Of a DNA stretch of 64,000 bases, positions 35,130-46,851 are shown in pieces. The stretch is from Narthecium ossifragum (Eukaryota > Streptophyta > Magnoliopsida > Dioscoreales > Nartheciaceae). The stretch lies in contig OY986974.1 of the NCBI GenBank assembly GCA_963920575.1, positions 19,572,248 to 19,636,247 of the forward strand, read 5' to 3'. The stretch's first letter is position 1. Every line of letters begins with the position of its first letter. The position numbers were made by a program, and so were the translations under genes. The notes beneath the pieces are model-generated. The model was not told the DNA's origin and made no database searches. It saw only the letters and a list, made by a program, of their open reading frames with translations.

Positions 35130-36060
35130 TTTTAGGGAGAATGGTCAATAGGGGCTGAAAAAAAATAGGGTTCCACAATAGGTCTTAAAATTTTTTTGAT
35201 ATGACAATAGGGGCCTATAGGATGAAAATGCCCCTATAACCCCTCCCTATACTCCCCCTGCCCCCCCTCGCCACGCCCGTGGCCGGCTTGCAGGCCTGAT
35301 CCCGAGCTCGCCGTCACCTCCTTCCCTAGGCTCGGCGTCACCCCCACCCCCCCGGGCTCTCCCTCACCGCTACCTCCTTCCCCGAGGCCAATCGCCATCT
35401 CGCCGTTGATCCAGTACCTCCTCCTTCCCCGGGCTCCCCGTCGTCACCTCCTTCCCCGGGCTCCCCGTCGTCACCTCCTTCCCCGGCTCCCCGTCGCCAA
35501 TCTCGCCGTCCAGATCCCGTCATCCAAATTCCGATCTCGTTGTCTAGATCCCGACTCTGATCCGAATCCCGTTGCCACCACGGAGTGGAGAAGCGACTCC
35601 GATCCCGATCTCACCATCCAGATCCCGACTCTGATCCAGATCCAGTCCGACCCCGTCGCCACCGCCCAGCTCCTCACCCTCCGTGCCATCCTCACCCGCC
35701 GATCATATCCCGATCTCGCCGTCCAGATCCAGATCCCGTCGCCGCCACCCAACTCCTCACCCTCCGTACCATCCTCAACGCCGCCAACCACCTTGCGGAG
35801 GCCCATCTCCTCACCCTCCGGATCCCGTCGCGATGATCCCGAGCTCGAGATCCGGACGATGACGTAGCCGATGGTTGCGACGTCCTTCCCTGAGCTCCCG
35901 ACCTCTACAACCTCCCTCCTTCCCTGAGCTCCCGACCTCCACTGTCTCCCTTCTTCCCCGAGCTCCGCGTCGCCGCCAGATCCCGACGCCTCCTTCCTTC
36001 TCGACGCTGCCACGACTCCTCCACGGCCTCCCTCCTACTACTCGGAACCCCCGGAACCCA
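35130..36060. repeat. C/T-rich low-complexity region with 27-bp tandem repeat
   Basis: A 27-bp unit, CCTTCCCCGGGCTCCCCGTC plus seven bases, repeats about three times at 35412-35492. The surrounding DNA is built of CCCGTCGCC, GATCCCGA and CCTCCTTCC words. Long frames on both strands here are compositional. Its sharp edge at 35240 suggests an inserted element of unknown class. Confidence 0.7.
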
Positions 36061-36067
36061 TCGACCT

Positions 36068-36640
36068 CCAAACCTGAAAAGTAACTTGTACATGGAAAGT
36101 AATTTGTACAATTGCAAAAAAAATGGAAAGTAACTTACCATGATTTTCATAATTGTTACAGGTTTTTTTTCAAAAAAATGAAAAGTAATTTGTAGAATTG
36201 CAAAAATAGTGGAAAGTAACTTTTACATGGAAAGTAACTTCTACAAATGTAGCTTGTATACATGCAAAGTAACTTGTACATGAAAAGTAACTAGTATAAA
36301 TGTAGCTTGTACACATGGAAACATTGCAAAAAAAATGAAAAGTAACTTAACATGATTTTCATAATTATTACAGATTATTTTCCAAAAAAAATGGAAAGTA
36401 ATTTGTACAATTGCAAAAATAGTGGAAAGTAACATGTACATATAAAGTAACTTTTACAAATGTATCTTGTATATTTGCAAATTAACTTGTACAATTGTAA
36501 AAATAGTGGAAAATAACTTGTATATGAAAAGCAACTTGTATATGAAAAGTAACTTGTACAAGTTACTTTCCACTAGTTACTTTCCATTGGTTTAATCTGA
36601 AAAGTAACTTACTTTTCATATTTTTTGGTAGTTACTTTCC
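36068..36640. repeat. Dispersed-tandem field of GAAAAGTAACTTGTACA words
   Basis: About twenty imperfect copies of AAAGTAACTTGTACA(T/A) occur, with ATTGCAAAAA and ATGATTTTCATAATT spacers, mostly on one strand, with inverted copies (AAGTTACTTTCC) at the right end around 36560-36640. It is non-coding. It immediately follows the C/T-rich block and may belong to the same element. Confidence 0.75.
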
Positions 36641-37146
36641 ATTGGGAATACAAACAGTCACTAGGAATACGAACAATCACTGAAAAGTCTTTATATGTTG
36701 GGAATCTTGGAAGGATATTTTAGTACTAAAAAAAGATGTTAGGACCTAAATGCCTTAAGGAAAAGGTATTCGGTATTTTGGGCAAATATTCCCTTCTCAG
36801 AGCCCTAAATGCCAATTATATGTTCTTTTTATTAGTTGAGTCTTCTGCTATGGCTAGTGGGATAAACACCCTATATTTTTTGATATATTTGAGGGGGTTT
36901 GAGGGTTGGACCTCAAAGACCTATTATCACCACCGGGTACTAAACAACTGACCTGGAACTCGCACGCGAGACACACACATGATATTTTGTAGAGATTTAT
37001 GGAAGTCGTTATATAAAAGGCCAGACACTTGCCCTCATAAGTCTGGGTAATAGGCTCAGGAAAAACTGAAAACATAATTGGTGTTGTGAATCATGTGCAA
37101 GGCATGGTCATTCGTGAATAACCATTACCTGACCCTCATTTATGAG
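36641..37146. other. Intergenic, left flank of the copia element
   Basis: No gene was recognised. The sequence changes from the GTAACTTGTACA field to ordinary AT-rich DNA and then to the copia 5' LTR. No target duplication could be fixed at 37142-37146. Confidence 0.5.
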
Positions 37147-37350
37147 TGTTGAAATTTTTTGGGCATTTGTATGGTTGTGTAGATGTTTGCCTATAAATAG
37201 CTCTTCTGATGGTGAATGAAACCTAGCTGAAGAGAAGCTTTCATAAGCACTCTATTGCTTTCATAAGTGTGTGTTCATTCTCTCTCTCTCTCTCACTCGT
37301 TCTCTACTTGAAGTATAGTGTGTGCTCTCTAGTACACATATCTTATAACA
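37147..37350 (+). repeat. Copia 5' LTR, 204 bp
   Basis: It begins TGTTGAAATTTTTTGGGC and ends TCTTATAACA. It carries a TATA-like GCCTATAAATAG near 37189 and a CT repeat. It is followed by CGTTATCAGCATGAGA, the leader start usual for this copia group. The 3' LTR at 42957 matches it, apart from insertions. Confidence 0.85.
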
Positions 37351-37464
37351 CGTTATCAGCATGAGACTCTGCCACGTAGAGGAAAAAGAGAGAATCAGTC
37401 AGTTATATCTTACTGACCATTACTTTGTAATTATACTAGATATTTTTATTCTAACCTATATTAT

Positions 37465-37735
37465 ATAGTGTTTGAAGCACATACTTGTACCTGAAGTACA
37501 AATCATATATGAAGAATAGATCATTGTGATGCCTGAAACACATATGATAAAATAATTGTACCCGAAGTACAAAATTTGATGTACCCGAAGTACAAATTAA
37601 GAGAGTGTCTGAAGCACACAGCTTAGTGCCTGAAGCACTTAATTTGCACCCGAAGTGCAGATCACTATATTGTGCCTGAAGCATATAATCTCGTACATGA
37701 AGTATGAATTATTTCAATACCAGAAGTACATGTAT
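37465..37735 (+). repeat. Leader repeats, ACCCGAAGTACA type
   Basis: About twelve imperfect copies of (G/T)(T/G)(A/G)CCYGAAGYAC, each partly palindromic, lie between the 5' LTR and gag. They are spaced about 20-30 bp apart. Confidence 0.85.
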
Positions 37736-37847
37736 TAATTTTTATTATTGTTAATATAATACTTAAGTATATATTTGCTTAATACTTTAATACTTGCAGT
37801 TCATATCAATCATTCACTATATGTACATTTTAATGTGGGATATTAAC

Positions 37848-37978
37848 GGCCCTTCGGGGCCACTCGAGTGGTTAGCACGGCTGCTCGGACTTATGGGAAT
37901 GAAGCCCACAGTTCGAATCCGAATCATCGATCCGCTAGGAAAACTTGGGCTAAAAAAAAAGAAAAAAAAGAATTTTTT
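37848..37978 (+). mobile_element. tRNA-derived SINE inside the copia leader
   Basis: The head reads CACTCGAGTGGTTAGCACGG (box A-like) and CAGTTCGAATCCG (box B-like) at the usual spacing. A short unrelated body follows, with an A-rich tail containing AAAAAAAAAGAAAAAAAAG. The target duplication is unclear. It does not fold as an intact tRNA. Confidence 0.75.
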
Positions 37979-38037
37979 TGCTGCTATTTCCTTTACTTTA
38001 TTTAATTCTTGGCATATTTATTTTGTACAGTCTGATC

Positions 38038-41000
38038 ATGGCTAGCTTAGTGAAGTTGGAGTTCCTCTCCTTGGATGTTACCGGAAGTAACTATTTATTC
38101 TGGGCGCTGGATGCTGAACTCCATCTAAATTCTAGAAACATGAGAAATACTATTAAGGAGGGGAGTGTAACCACGCCAAATGAAAAAGACAGTGTCATTA
38201 TATTTCTCCGTCGCCACATCTACGAAGACTTGAAAAATGAGTACCTTGCTGTGCGGGACCCACTAGATTTGTGGAAAAACTTAAGTGATAGGTTTCAACA
38301 CTTAAGAACTATTGTCCTCCCCACTACCCAATACGACTAGATGCACCTACGCTTTCAAAATTTTAAGACCGTTAATTAATACAATTCAGCCCTCCACAAA
38401 ATCATCTCTCAATTAGAACTATGTGGCCAACCCATATCCGACCAAGACAAACTTGAGAAGACCTTCTCCACCTTCCACGCCTCGAACCTGATTTTACAAC
38501 AACAACATGGACAACGTGATTATAAGAAGTATTCTGAACTGATTGATACCTTACTTAGAGCTGAGAGACAAAACCAAATCCTGTTGAAAAACCATGAGTC
38601 ACATCCCTCTAGTTCTGCCCCATTTCCAGAAGCAAATGCTAATGCCTATCGTGGTCACGATTATAGACGTGGCCATGGACGCGGACGCGGATGAGGCCAT
38701 GGTCGTGGGCGAGGTAATGATAGGTTTCATTATTATCGCGAATGATACAATGCCCCTCAACCCCTCCCTAAAAATGATCAAGTAGAAAATAAAAAGATAA
38801 AAGAGCATGAAGATGGAACCTCTAAGAAGAATAATGATGAATGCTACCGATGTGGGGGAAAAGGGCACTGGTCTCGCAACTATCGTGCGCCTAAGTATGT
38901 TGTGGAGAAGCACACAACCAGAGGAAAGAAAAAATGTGTTGAAACGAACTTTATAGATTTCGACGGCATGGCTGATATTCCCTTTCTTGAAGCCCCCATG
39001 ATTGGTCCATCTTTGAATGTATCAGATTTTCTCGTAAGATCTGAGGAATGGATGGACACTGACCAGAATTATGTATCATGTTTTTATCTACTAGTATGTA
39101 CTATTGTTTTCCTATGTGTCTTTGAATGCTTTAAAGCTTATGCATATCCTATGAATGCATATATTGCTCTAATTGTTTCCCAGATGGATGGCGATGCATA
39201 TCTTACAGACAGTGCAACAACAAACACGATAATCCAAGATCGTAAGTACTTCTCACAGTTAACATTGAAAGAATCAAATGTTAATACAATATCAGATCCA
39301 TCATACTTGATTGAAGGCTCCGGAAGAGCCACCATAGTTTTGCCCAGAGGAACAAAACTATCTATTGATGATGCTTTATACTCCACTAGATCCAGAAGAA
39401 ATCTACTCAGTTTCAAGGATTTGCGTCGTAATGGATATCATATGGAAACGACGAATGAAACTGGTGTAGAGTATTTGTGCATCACACTTATAGTTTCATA
39501 CCAGAAGTATGTGCTTGAGAAGCTTCTTCCCATTTCTTCTGATCTATATTATACGAAAATAAGACCAATAGAATCACATGCTGTGACGCACTAGAAGTGC
39601 TCTAATCCAAGAGAGTTTATGCTTTGGCATGATCGATTTGGTCATCCTGGCTCGATGATGATACGCTGAATCATTGAAAATTCACATGGGCATAGCTTTA
39701 AGAACCAGAAGATTCTTTTACCAAATGAATATTCACGTGCTTCTTGCTCTCAAGGAAAACTAATAGTAAGACCATCCCCTCTAAGGTCGCCTCTGAATCC
39801 CCAAGTTTCTTGGAGAGAATTCAAGGTGATATATGCGGATTCATTCATCCATTAAGTGGACCATTTTGATATTTTATGGTCTTAATAGATGCATCCACAC
39901 GATGGTCGCATGTATGCCTTCTATCTACTGATAAGATTGCTTTTGCTAAACTTTTGGCTCAGATCATTCGGTTACGAGCCCAGTTCTCAGACTATCCCAT
40001 CAAGACAATTCGTCTTGATAATGCTGGTGAGTTTACATCTCACACATTTTTATATTATTGTGTATCAGTAGGGATAAATATGGAACACCATGTTGCACAC
40101 ACACAAACTCAGAATGGCCTAGTAGAATCACTTATTAAACGTATCCAACTGATAACTAGACCATTGCTTATGAAGTCCATATTACCTGTCTCAGCTTGGG
40201 GACATGCTGTATTACATGCATCATCTTTGATCCGAGTAAGACCATCTCCATATCATAAATTTTCACCAGTGTAAATTGTCTTTGGCCAACAACCAAATAT
40301 TTCTCACTTAGGGATTTTTGGATGTGTTGTCTATGTTCCAATTCCTTCACCTCAGAGAACCAAAATGGGTCCTCAACACCGACTTGATATTTACGTTAGC
40401 TTTGATTCTCCTTCTATCAATTGGTATCTGGAGCCTTTAACATGAGATTTGTTTAGAGCACAACACGTCTTGCTGACTGTCACTTTGATGAGTTAGTTTT
40501 CCCACCATTAGAGGGAGACAAGAAGAAGCCAAAAGCTCAAAATAAAATTGTATGGAACAATTCGACGTTGTCTCATCTTGATTTTAGGACAAGTCAAACT
40601 GAACTCGAAGTTCAGAAGATTATACATTTGTAGAATATTACGAATCAGATGCCTAATGCATTTACTGATTCACATCGAGTGATGAAATCACATATTCCAG
40701 CTGCAAATGCTCCAGCTCGGATTGATGTCCCCGAAGAACAATCCGAAGATCCTAAAGCATGTGAATCTAAAGCACGCAAGAAGCGTGGGAGACCTATTGA
40801 CGCCAAGGATAAGGTCCCAAGAAAAAAAAAGCACAAGGACAAACTGGCCATGAGGTTGATATTTCTAAAGAGATTAACAAATATGAAATTTGTATTTCAA
40901 ATAGGAATCAATTTGAGGTTCAGACACCTCCCGAAGTGGTTTAGACACATCCTGAAGAGGTCAAGATATCTGAAAATCATGAGATCTCGATAAATTGTGT

Positions 41001-42689
41001 GGACACTGAGAAAAAGTGGAACATAAATGAAATTGTTGTCGATAACTTATTTACATATGTAGTTGCTCTTGACATTACCAGAAGTAATGAAGAGCTTGAG
41101 CCAAAATCCGCCGAAGAGTGTCAACGTAGAGTTGATTGGCAAAAATGGAAAGATGCTATTCAAGTTGAATTGGACTCACTGGCAAAACGAAATGTTTTTG
41201 GACCTGTAGTCCAGACACCAGAAGATGTCATACCTGTAGGATACAAATGGGTATTTGTGCGTAAGGGAAATGAGAAAAATGAAATAGTACTATATAAAGC
41301 ACGGCTTGTAGCACAAGGTTTCTCGCAGAAAACTGGTATAGACTATGTAATGGATGCAATAACCTTTCTTTTCTTGATGGGTTTAGCAGTCTCAGAAAGA
41401 CTAGATATGCATCTAATGGACATAGTTACGACATACTTCTATGGGTCACTAGATAGTGACATTTATATGAAAGTCCCTAAAGGACGTAAATTGTCTGAAG
41501 TAAATAAATCCCGGAATCTATATTCTATAAAACTTTAAAGATCTTTATACGAATTAAAACAGTCTGGCCGGATGTGGTACAATCGTCTCAGTGAATACCT
41601 CTTGAAAGAGGGATACATAAACAACCAAATTTGCCCATGTGTCTTCACCAAGAAATCAAATTCCGGATTTGCTATTATTGTAGTATATGTCGATGACCTA
41701 AATTTAATTGGGGCTCCTGAAGAGCTCACAAAGGCATCTGATTATTTAAATAAGGAATTAAAATAAAAGATATTGGAAAGACAAAATTTTGTCTCGGTTT
41801 GCAGATCAAACACTTTTCAAGTGGAATATTGGATCATCAAACAACATATACAGAATAGGTCTTGAGGCAATTCTATATGGACAAAACTCATCCATTGAGC
41901 TCTCCAATGGTTGTCCGATCTCTTGATGTGAAGAAAGATCCTTTTTGTCCTAAAAAAGATGGTGAAGAGCTTCTTGATCCTGAATTATCATATCTTAGTG
42001 CACTTGGAGCTCTAATGTATCTTGTAAATTGCACACGACCCGATATAGCCTTTGCAGTCAATTTATTAGCAAGATTCAGTTCTGCATCGACCTGAAGGCA
42101 CTGGAATGAGATCAAACACATATTACGCTATCTTCGTGGAACTACAAATCTTGGGTTATTTTTCTCAAATAGTTTGCGACCACAGTTGGTTGGCTACGCA
42201 GATGCTGGTTATCTCTCTGATCCACATAAGGCCAAGTCACAAATCGGTTATATTTTTTTGTATGACGGCACTGCTATATCTTGGCGATCTATGAAGCAGA
42301 TATTAACTACCACCTCATCAAATCATGCTGAGATACTTGTTATTCATGAAGTAAGTAGAGAGTGTATTTGGTTGAGAAGCATGATAGAGCATATTCAAGA
42401 CACTTGTGGATTATCTTCAATCAAAAATACCCCAACGATATTATATGAAGTTAATGCCGCATGCATCACTCAAATTAGAGGCGGTTATATCAAAGGTGAC
42501 AGAACCAATCATATATCACCAAAGTTCTTCTACACGCATGAGCTTCAGGAGAGTGGCTATATTGATATCCAGCAAATACGCTCCAGTAACAACTTGGCCG
42601 ATCTATTTACAAAGGCACTACCGACGACAACATTCAGATTGTTAGTGTATGATATCGGAATGCGCCGTCTCAAAGATCTCTTATGCTAA
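38038..42689 (+). pseudogene. Copia gag-pol polyprotein, broken by stops and indels
   Basis: Gag starts at 38038 (MASLVKLEFLSLDVTGSNY) and hits a stop at 38338. The zinc knuckle at about 38842 reads CYRCGGKGHWSRNY, with the fourth ligand Cys changed to Tyr. Protease has TDSATTN near 39205. The pre-integrase HDRFGHPG is at about 39625. The integrase core runs from 39876 to 40274 (FMVLIDASTRWSHV, LDNAGEFTS, HTQTQNGLVES). RT runs from about 41130 to 41770 (GYKWVFVRKGN, KARLVAQGFSQKTG, then YVDD intact near 41690). A short in-frame loss lies before MDAITFLF. RNase H runs from about 42174 to 42689 (GYADAGYLSDP, NNLADLFTKALP). At least five stops or frameshifts separate these blocks. Confidence 0.92.
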
Positions 42690-42956
42690 GCACCTGAAGC
42701 TTGCCTTATATCTTCATGAGGGGGAGTCATGATCTTAGAAGGTATTCAGGTACTGTACGCTTTTTCCTTCAATAAAGGTTTTTCCCACCGGGTTTTCCTT
42801 GGCAAGGTTTTAATGATGCAGTCTTGATATCCTAATACCCCTCTAAGCAAGAATGGCGTACTCTTTTCCTTCGCTGAGTTTTGCTCCCACCGGGTTTTTC
42901 TTTGTTAAGGTTTTTAACGAGGCACATTCTTGTACTAATGGTCATTCAAGGGAGAG

Positions 42957-43358
42957 TGTTGTGTGGATGTTTGCCTATTTTTTTGTATGACGGAAATTTT
43001 TTGGGCATTTGTCTGGTTGTGTGGATGTTTGCCTATAAATAGCTCTCCTGATGGTGAATGAAACCTAGCTGAAGAGAAGCTTTCATAAGCTCTCTATTGC
43101 TTTCATAAGTGTGTGTTCATTATCTCTCTCTCTCTCTCACTCATTCTCTACGGGCCTGTTTGGCCAAGGGGTGGATTCGGAATCCGCCCCGCGGATTCTG
43201 AAACGGATCCCATTTTCCGAGGCCGATCCAAACGCGCGGATCCCACGAACGAGATCCGTGCATCCCCCCCCCCCCCCATCCCTTGGATCCCAGCGGATCC
43301 AAGGCTGCCAAACGCACCCGTATGAAGCATAGTGTGTGCTATTAGGACACATATTTTA
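42957..43358 (+). repeat. Copia 3' LTR, main part, with MITE and patch insertion
   Basis: It aligns with the 5' LTR, except for about 31 extra bases near the start, a MITE at 43151-43323 and a Mutator element after 43358. The extra piece contains TATTTTTTTGTATGACGG (42976-42993), identical to 18 bases of the element's own RNase H region (42251-42268). Confidence 0.85.
43151..43323. mobile_element. GC-rich MITE (GGATCC-rich) in the copia LTR
   Basis: The insert begins GGGCCTGTTTGGCC and ends GCCAAACGCACCC (inverted partners). It interrupts the LTR relative to the 5' copy between CTCTAC and TGAAGCATAG. It is related to the element at 27719-27917 by its ends and GGATCC words, and contains a C14 run. 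The target duplication is ambiguous (TA or three bases). Confidence 0.75.
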
Positions 43359-43877
43359 GGGTTAATATCATTTTGGTGCCTCTGGTTTTAACAAATTATC
43401 ATTTTGAACACTATGTTTTAAAATGTAACAAAACAGATCCTAAGTTTTCAACAAATTATAGTTTTGACCCTCCGCCCAGACGCCGTGAGAAGGAATTAAC
43501 GACAAACCTGATTTTGACCGATTTTTGGTAAATTTTGACCAGTTTTTCTTGCCACGTCAGCAAGCCTATTTTATTCCCTCCCTAATCACTCTCCCATTCT
43601 CTCGTTCTCTCTTTACGTCGGAGATCCGATGTCGGCGTTGGGGGTTTGGGCGTCCACATAGGCTAGTGATGTGCAAAACTTTTCACCCGATTACCTCTCA
43701 AGATGTCGTCGATCAAGCATGTAAAAGATTTGTTGGTTGAATGACATCCTAAGATCCTCAAAGTATTCATCTGCTTTCCAATAGCAAAGTAGCCATAGCA
43801 TGCAGAGTTTTGGAGTGGAAAGAGTGGCTAGATGCACTCTTTTCCCTGTGTACATCGGGTTTCTCGGATCTTTGCAG

Positions 43878-44282
43878 TTAGTGTGAAATGCTAGAGATGA
43901 TGAGCTTTGTATCATCTGTAAACGAAGGTGTGTTTGCACCTCTATCCATGCACAGCTCTCCGAGCATCTTTCCGACATCGATCTCCGCCGTTCGAGGAGA
44001 GATAAACCTGCGGAGGAAGCCCATGTATTCCCTCACCTCCACCGGGAAAGAGCTCTTCGCCAAGAACTCGACAGAGTCGTTGTTGTTGACCCACAAGCAC
44101 TTCTCTTTGAAACGGAAGACTAGTCGGAGATCGCCGACAAGTTCGGGGTTGATGCAGGCGTAGCAGCCACTGGTGGAGAGCTCGCGAGAGATCAATGGGA
44201 AGTTTCTCTTCATCATCATACTCTGCATGACTCCAACGTTGCCGACCATCGCCTTCGTCGTCGCCGACTCCGACGAATACAT
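43878..44282 (-). CDS. Uncharacterised captured ORF in the Mutator element, 134 aa
   Basis: The frame is uninterrupted over 134 codons and begins about 20 bp inside the right TIR, where a TIR promoter could drive it. The protein has ordinary, non-repetitive composition (GCYACINPELVGDLRL, KCLWVNNNDSVEFLAKSSF, EVREYMGFLRRFISPRTAEI), unlike the shadow frames nearby. I do not recognise the family. It looks like one exon of a host gene taken up by a Pack-MULE; a further open stretch continues in another frame to about 43691. Expression is unknown. Confidence 0.5.
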   Translation of the reverse strand: MYSSESATTKAMVGNVGVMQSMMMKRNFPLISRELSTSGCYACINPELVGDLRLVFRFKEKCLWVNNNDSVEFLAKSSFPVEVREYMGFLRRFISPRTAEIDVGKMLGELCMDRGANTPSFTDDTKLIISSISH

Positions 44283-44599
44283 CGCCAGCCTTTGTGGTTG
44301 CCCAAACCCCTGACGTCAGCATCAGATCTCCGGCGAAGAGGGAACGAAGAGAATGGGAGAGAATAGGAGAGAGATTAGAGAGGGAATAAAATAGGCTTGC
44401 TGACGTGGCAAGAAATATCGGTCAAAATCGATCAAAAACCGGTCAAAATCAGATTTTCCATTAATTCCTTCTCACGGTGTCTAGGCGGAGGGTCAAAACT
44501 GTAATTTGTTGAAAACTTAGGGTCTGTTTTGTTACATTTTAAAACATAGGGTTCAAAATGATAATTTGTGAAAACTAGAGGTACCAAAATGATATTAAC

Positions 44600-46851
44600 T
44601 GTGAGGACCCGTCCCTCCACTTCTGTGGCTCGTCGTAGACCGCAAGGGCAATTTGGTAAATTGCACCTTGTCGGTTTGTTTCACACCCGCGTGTGCACAC
44701 ACTGACCATGTCTGTGGTAATGTTTGGCTAGAATGGTTAGTTGGACCCGGGATCGAAAGATCCGGGCTTGGGCTTAAGTTTTAGCCCAAGTCTAGCTTTC
44801 TGCACCAAGGGATCGATCTTCCTAGCTAGGAGATCGATCTCTTAGTGTCAGAAAGTCAAACCCGATTTGGCAAGGAAGATCGATCTCTTCTCAAAAGAGA
44901 TCGATCTCCCTTGAGTCAGTTCATTCGTCTATAAAACGAACGAAACCTTTTCTTTTGATTTTTTTTGAAAAATTCGAGATTTCAGCCATGTTCTTGCTGG
45001 ATTTGACTTCGTTTGAGGAAGATCTAAGGCCTAGTAGCTTGGATTGAAGCTGCTATTGCATAGGTAGGGATCCTATCTACAATCTTTTGGGTTTTTGGAG
45101 TTTTTCCGGTTTGATTGTGATCTTTTGCTTAGATCTGTTAAAATACACGTTTGTTTTCCATGATTTTACCGGTTTTGGACTCGTGGTTGCTTGATATACC
45201 AGATTCCAGAGTTTTGGGGGATTTGGTTGTATTTTTCGGCGGTATTTCTCACCGTCCGGTCGCCGGAGAACCCATTCGATCGATCTCCCTGGAGGGAAGA
45301 TCGATCCCTTCTGGGGTGTCACGCCCAGCCCGAGCAGGATCGATCCCTCGGTGGGATAAGATCGATCCTTGCCTGGGTTGAGGTGGCGGGTTCCATGTCA
45401 CCAACAAGATCGATCCTTCTGGTGGAGAAGATCGATCTCCTTCGGTTGACAGGGACGAGTTTTCCCTCAAGTACTAAGAAGATCGATCCCCTTGGGAAGG
45501 GAGATCGATCTCTTAGTGGCTGAGGGGTGTTTTCAAGTGGCTTTTGCCCGCGGGGCTTTGTATGATGGTTTTCTTTGATGTTTTATATCAGGTACATATG
45601 TTTAAGCATGTTAGCCCTATAATAGGGGCAGTGGTGAACCGGGGGAGTGATGACTCCCGGGATGTTTAGAATAAACGAGCGGGTAGCCCTACAACTTTCC
45701 TTAACCTTGCATGCCGGCGTGCACCGCGGGCTTTACCTGTGATATATCTGTGATTTGTTGTTTGCGGGGCTGCTTCCCGATGCAGGTGTTGTGGCGGACT
45801 GCTGACAGTTGGTGGTGGTACCACTGTAGCAGCTCCTAGACCTTACTTACCTGTTCACCACCTCGGGCCGATAGGGTGCCGTGCCCAGACCTTGTTTGAT
45901 ATACAATCACATACTGATGCATGCTTATCTGTATATTTCTGCGTGTGCTCATAACATGCATTGCTTTGTGTATTAGTTGCATCTGTGTAGGACGTTGCCG
46001 ATGGGTTGATCACCAATCCGGGGCTTTCGGGTAGTCCGGATCTAGCTCTAGGACCGTTGCGGGTAGCTTGGTCTAGGCCTCGATTTGTAGTATCCAGTCG
46101 AATTCGATGATAGGGTTAGATGATCTGAATACATGTGGTTTGATGTTTAGAGGTCGTGTCGGCCTCGAGCCGAGTGTTGAGGTGTAGCCGGTGTCCGGTT
46201 CACTGTCTCTTGGGTAGAGGTTGTGGCTACTCGACGGTGTTGGTTGCCCGCCTAGCATTGTTGGTTTCCTGCTAGTGAGATGGCAGTGCTGGTTTCCTGC
46301 CTCGCTGAGGGCGACCCAGTATGTGACGAGTTCGGCTGGAAGACCATGACTGAGGCCTCCCTTCAGGGACACGCGGTGGGGTTATGGGACCCCTATGTAC
46401 ACGCAGCCTTTGTTTTGAGGGCGACACTGTTGTGTTCCCCTTCCTTCTGAGTGTCGTAGTGTAGTGTCCCTGCTGAGCTTAGTGCTCACTCCTATCCGGG
46501 CTGTGTTTTGCAGGTGCTGGCGCTAGCTCTTCTTCGGTCGCCCCTACCGGGCTGGTGTTTGGTGACGTGGCGGCATCTGGCGGTGCTTGAGGTGCGGTGA
46601 TCGTCAGTTATACCTTTTGTTTAGTTAGCCTCCTACGGGAGAGATTTTGTATAACTTTTACCCTGTTGAGGATTTGTATCTATTCAGTTTCAGTCTTTGA
46701 GGTTTGTAATTGTATGTTAATATATGATGATTATGAATTGCTAAGGAGACCACTATGATTAGAGGGAAACCTCGCCAAAATTTTCGCAGTAGGTTAAGTT
46801 CCGGTTCGCGTCGCTCGGCCCGGTTGGGCCTACGCGGGTCGGGGCGCGGCA
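44600..46851 (+). mobile_element. Solo LTR, 2252 bp, probably Ty3/gypsy
   Basis: It begins TGTGAGGACCCGTCC and ends GGGGCGCGGCA. The 5-bp duplication TTAAC lies on both sides (44595-44599 and 46852-46856) inside the right TIR of the Mutator element. A TATA box CTATAAAAC is at 44929-44937. No internal retrotransposon sequence remains, so LTR-LTR recombination is inferred. Twelve GATCGATC sites in six doublets are the striking internal feature. Confidence 0.88.
44811..45510. repeat. Six GATCGATC doublets in the 2.25-kb solo LTR
   Basis: GATCGATC starts at 44811/44832, 44878/44899, 45278/45299, 45338/45360, 45408/45430 and 45481/45503. Within a doublet the spacing is always 21 or 22 bp. Neighbouring doublets are 60-73 bp apart, apart from one gap of 400 bp. 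Spacers are mostly palindromic too (for example TTCCTAGCTAGGA), so each doublet is an imperfect inverted repeat of about 30 bp. Two doublets lie just upstream of the TATA box. Confidence 0.95.

Larger units (their letters stand above)
37147..42956 (+). mobile_element. Ty1/copia retrotransposon: 5' LTR and interior (decayed)
   Basis: The LTR-leader-gag-pro-int-RT-RNase H order defines Ty1/copia. The 3' LTR starts at 42957 after the purine tract CAAGGGAGAG. It continues to 43358, is interrupted by a Mutator element, and probably ends near 46873 with ...AAATTACA, which matches the 5' LTR end ...CTTATAACA. All open frames carry stops, so the copy is inactive. Confidence 0.92.

Noticed and set aside
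35406..36071. Several overlapping 80-180-codon frames on both strands
   Set aside because: They are caused by C/T-rich tandem sequence without stops; no domain is seen on either strand.
37848..37978. tRNA gene
   Set aside because: Box A and box B are present, but the arms do not close into a cloverleaf and an A-rich tail follows, so it is a SINE.
44811..45510. CRISPR-like array or synthetic restriction-site cassette
   Set aside because: The repeated word is only 8 bp and self-palindromic, the spacers are also palindromic and short, and the block is inside a normal plant LTR with a target duplication.
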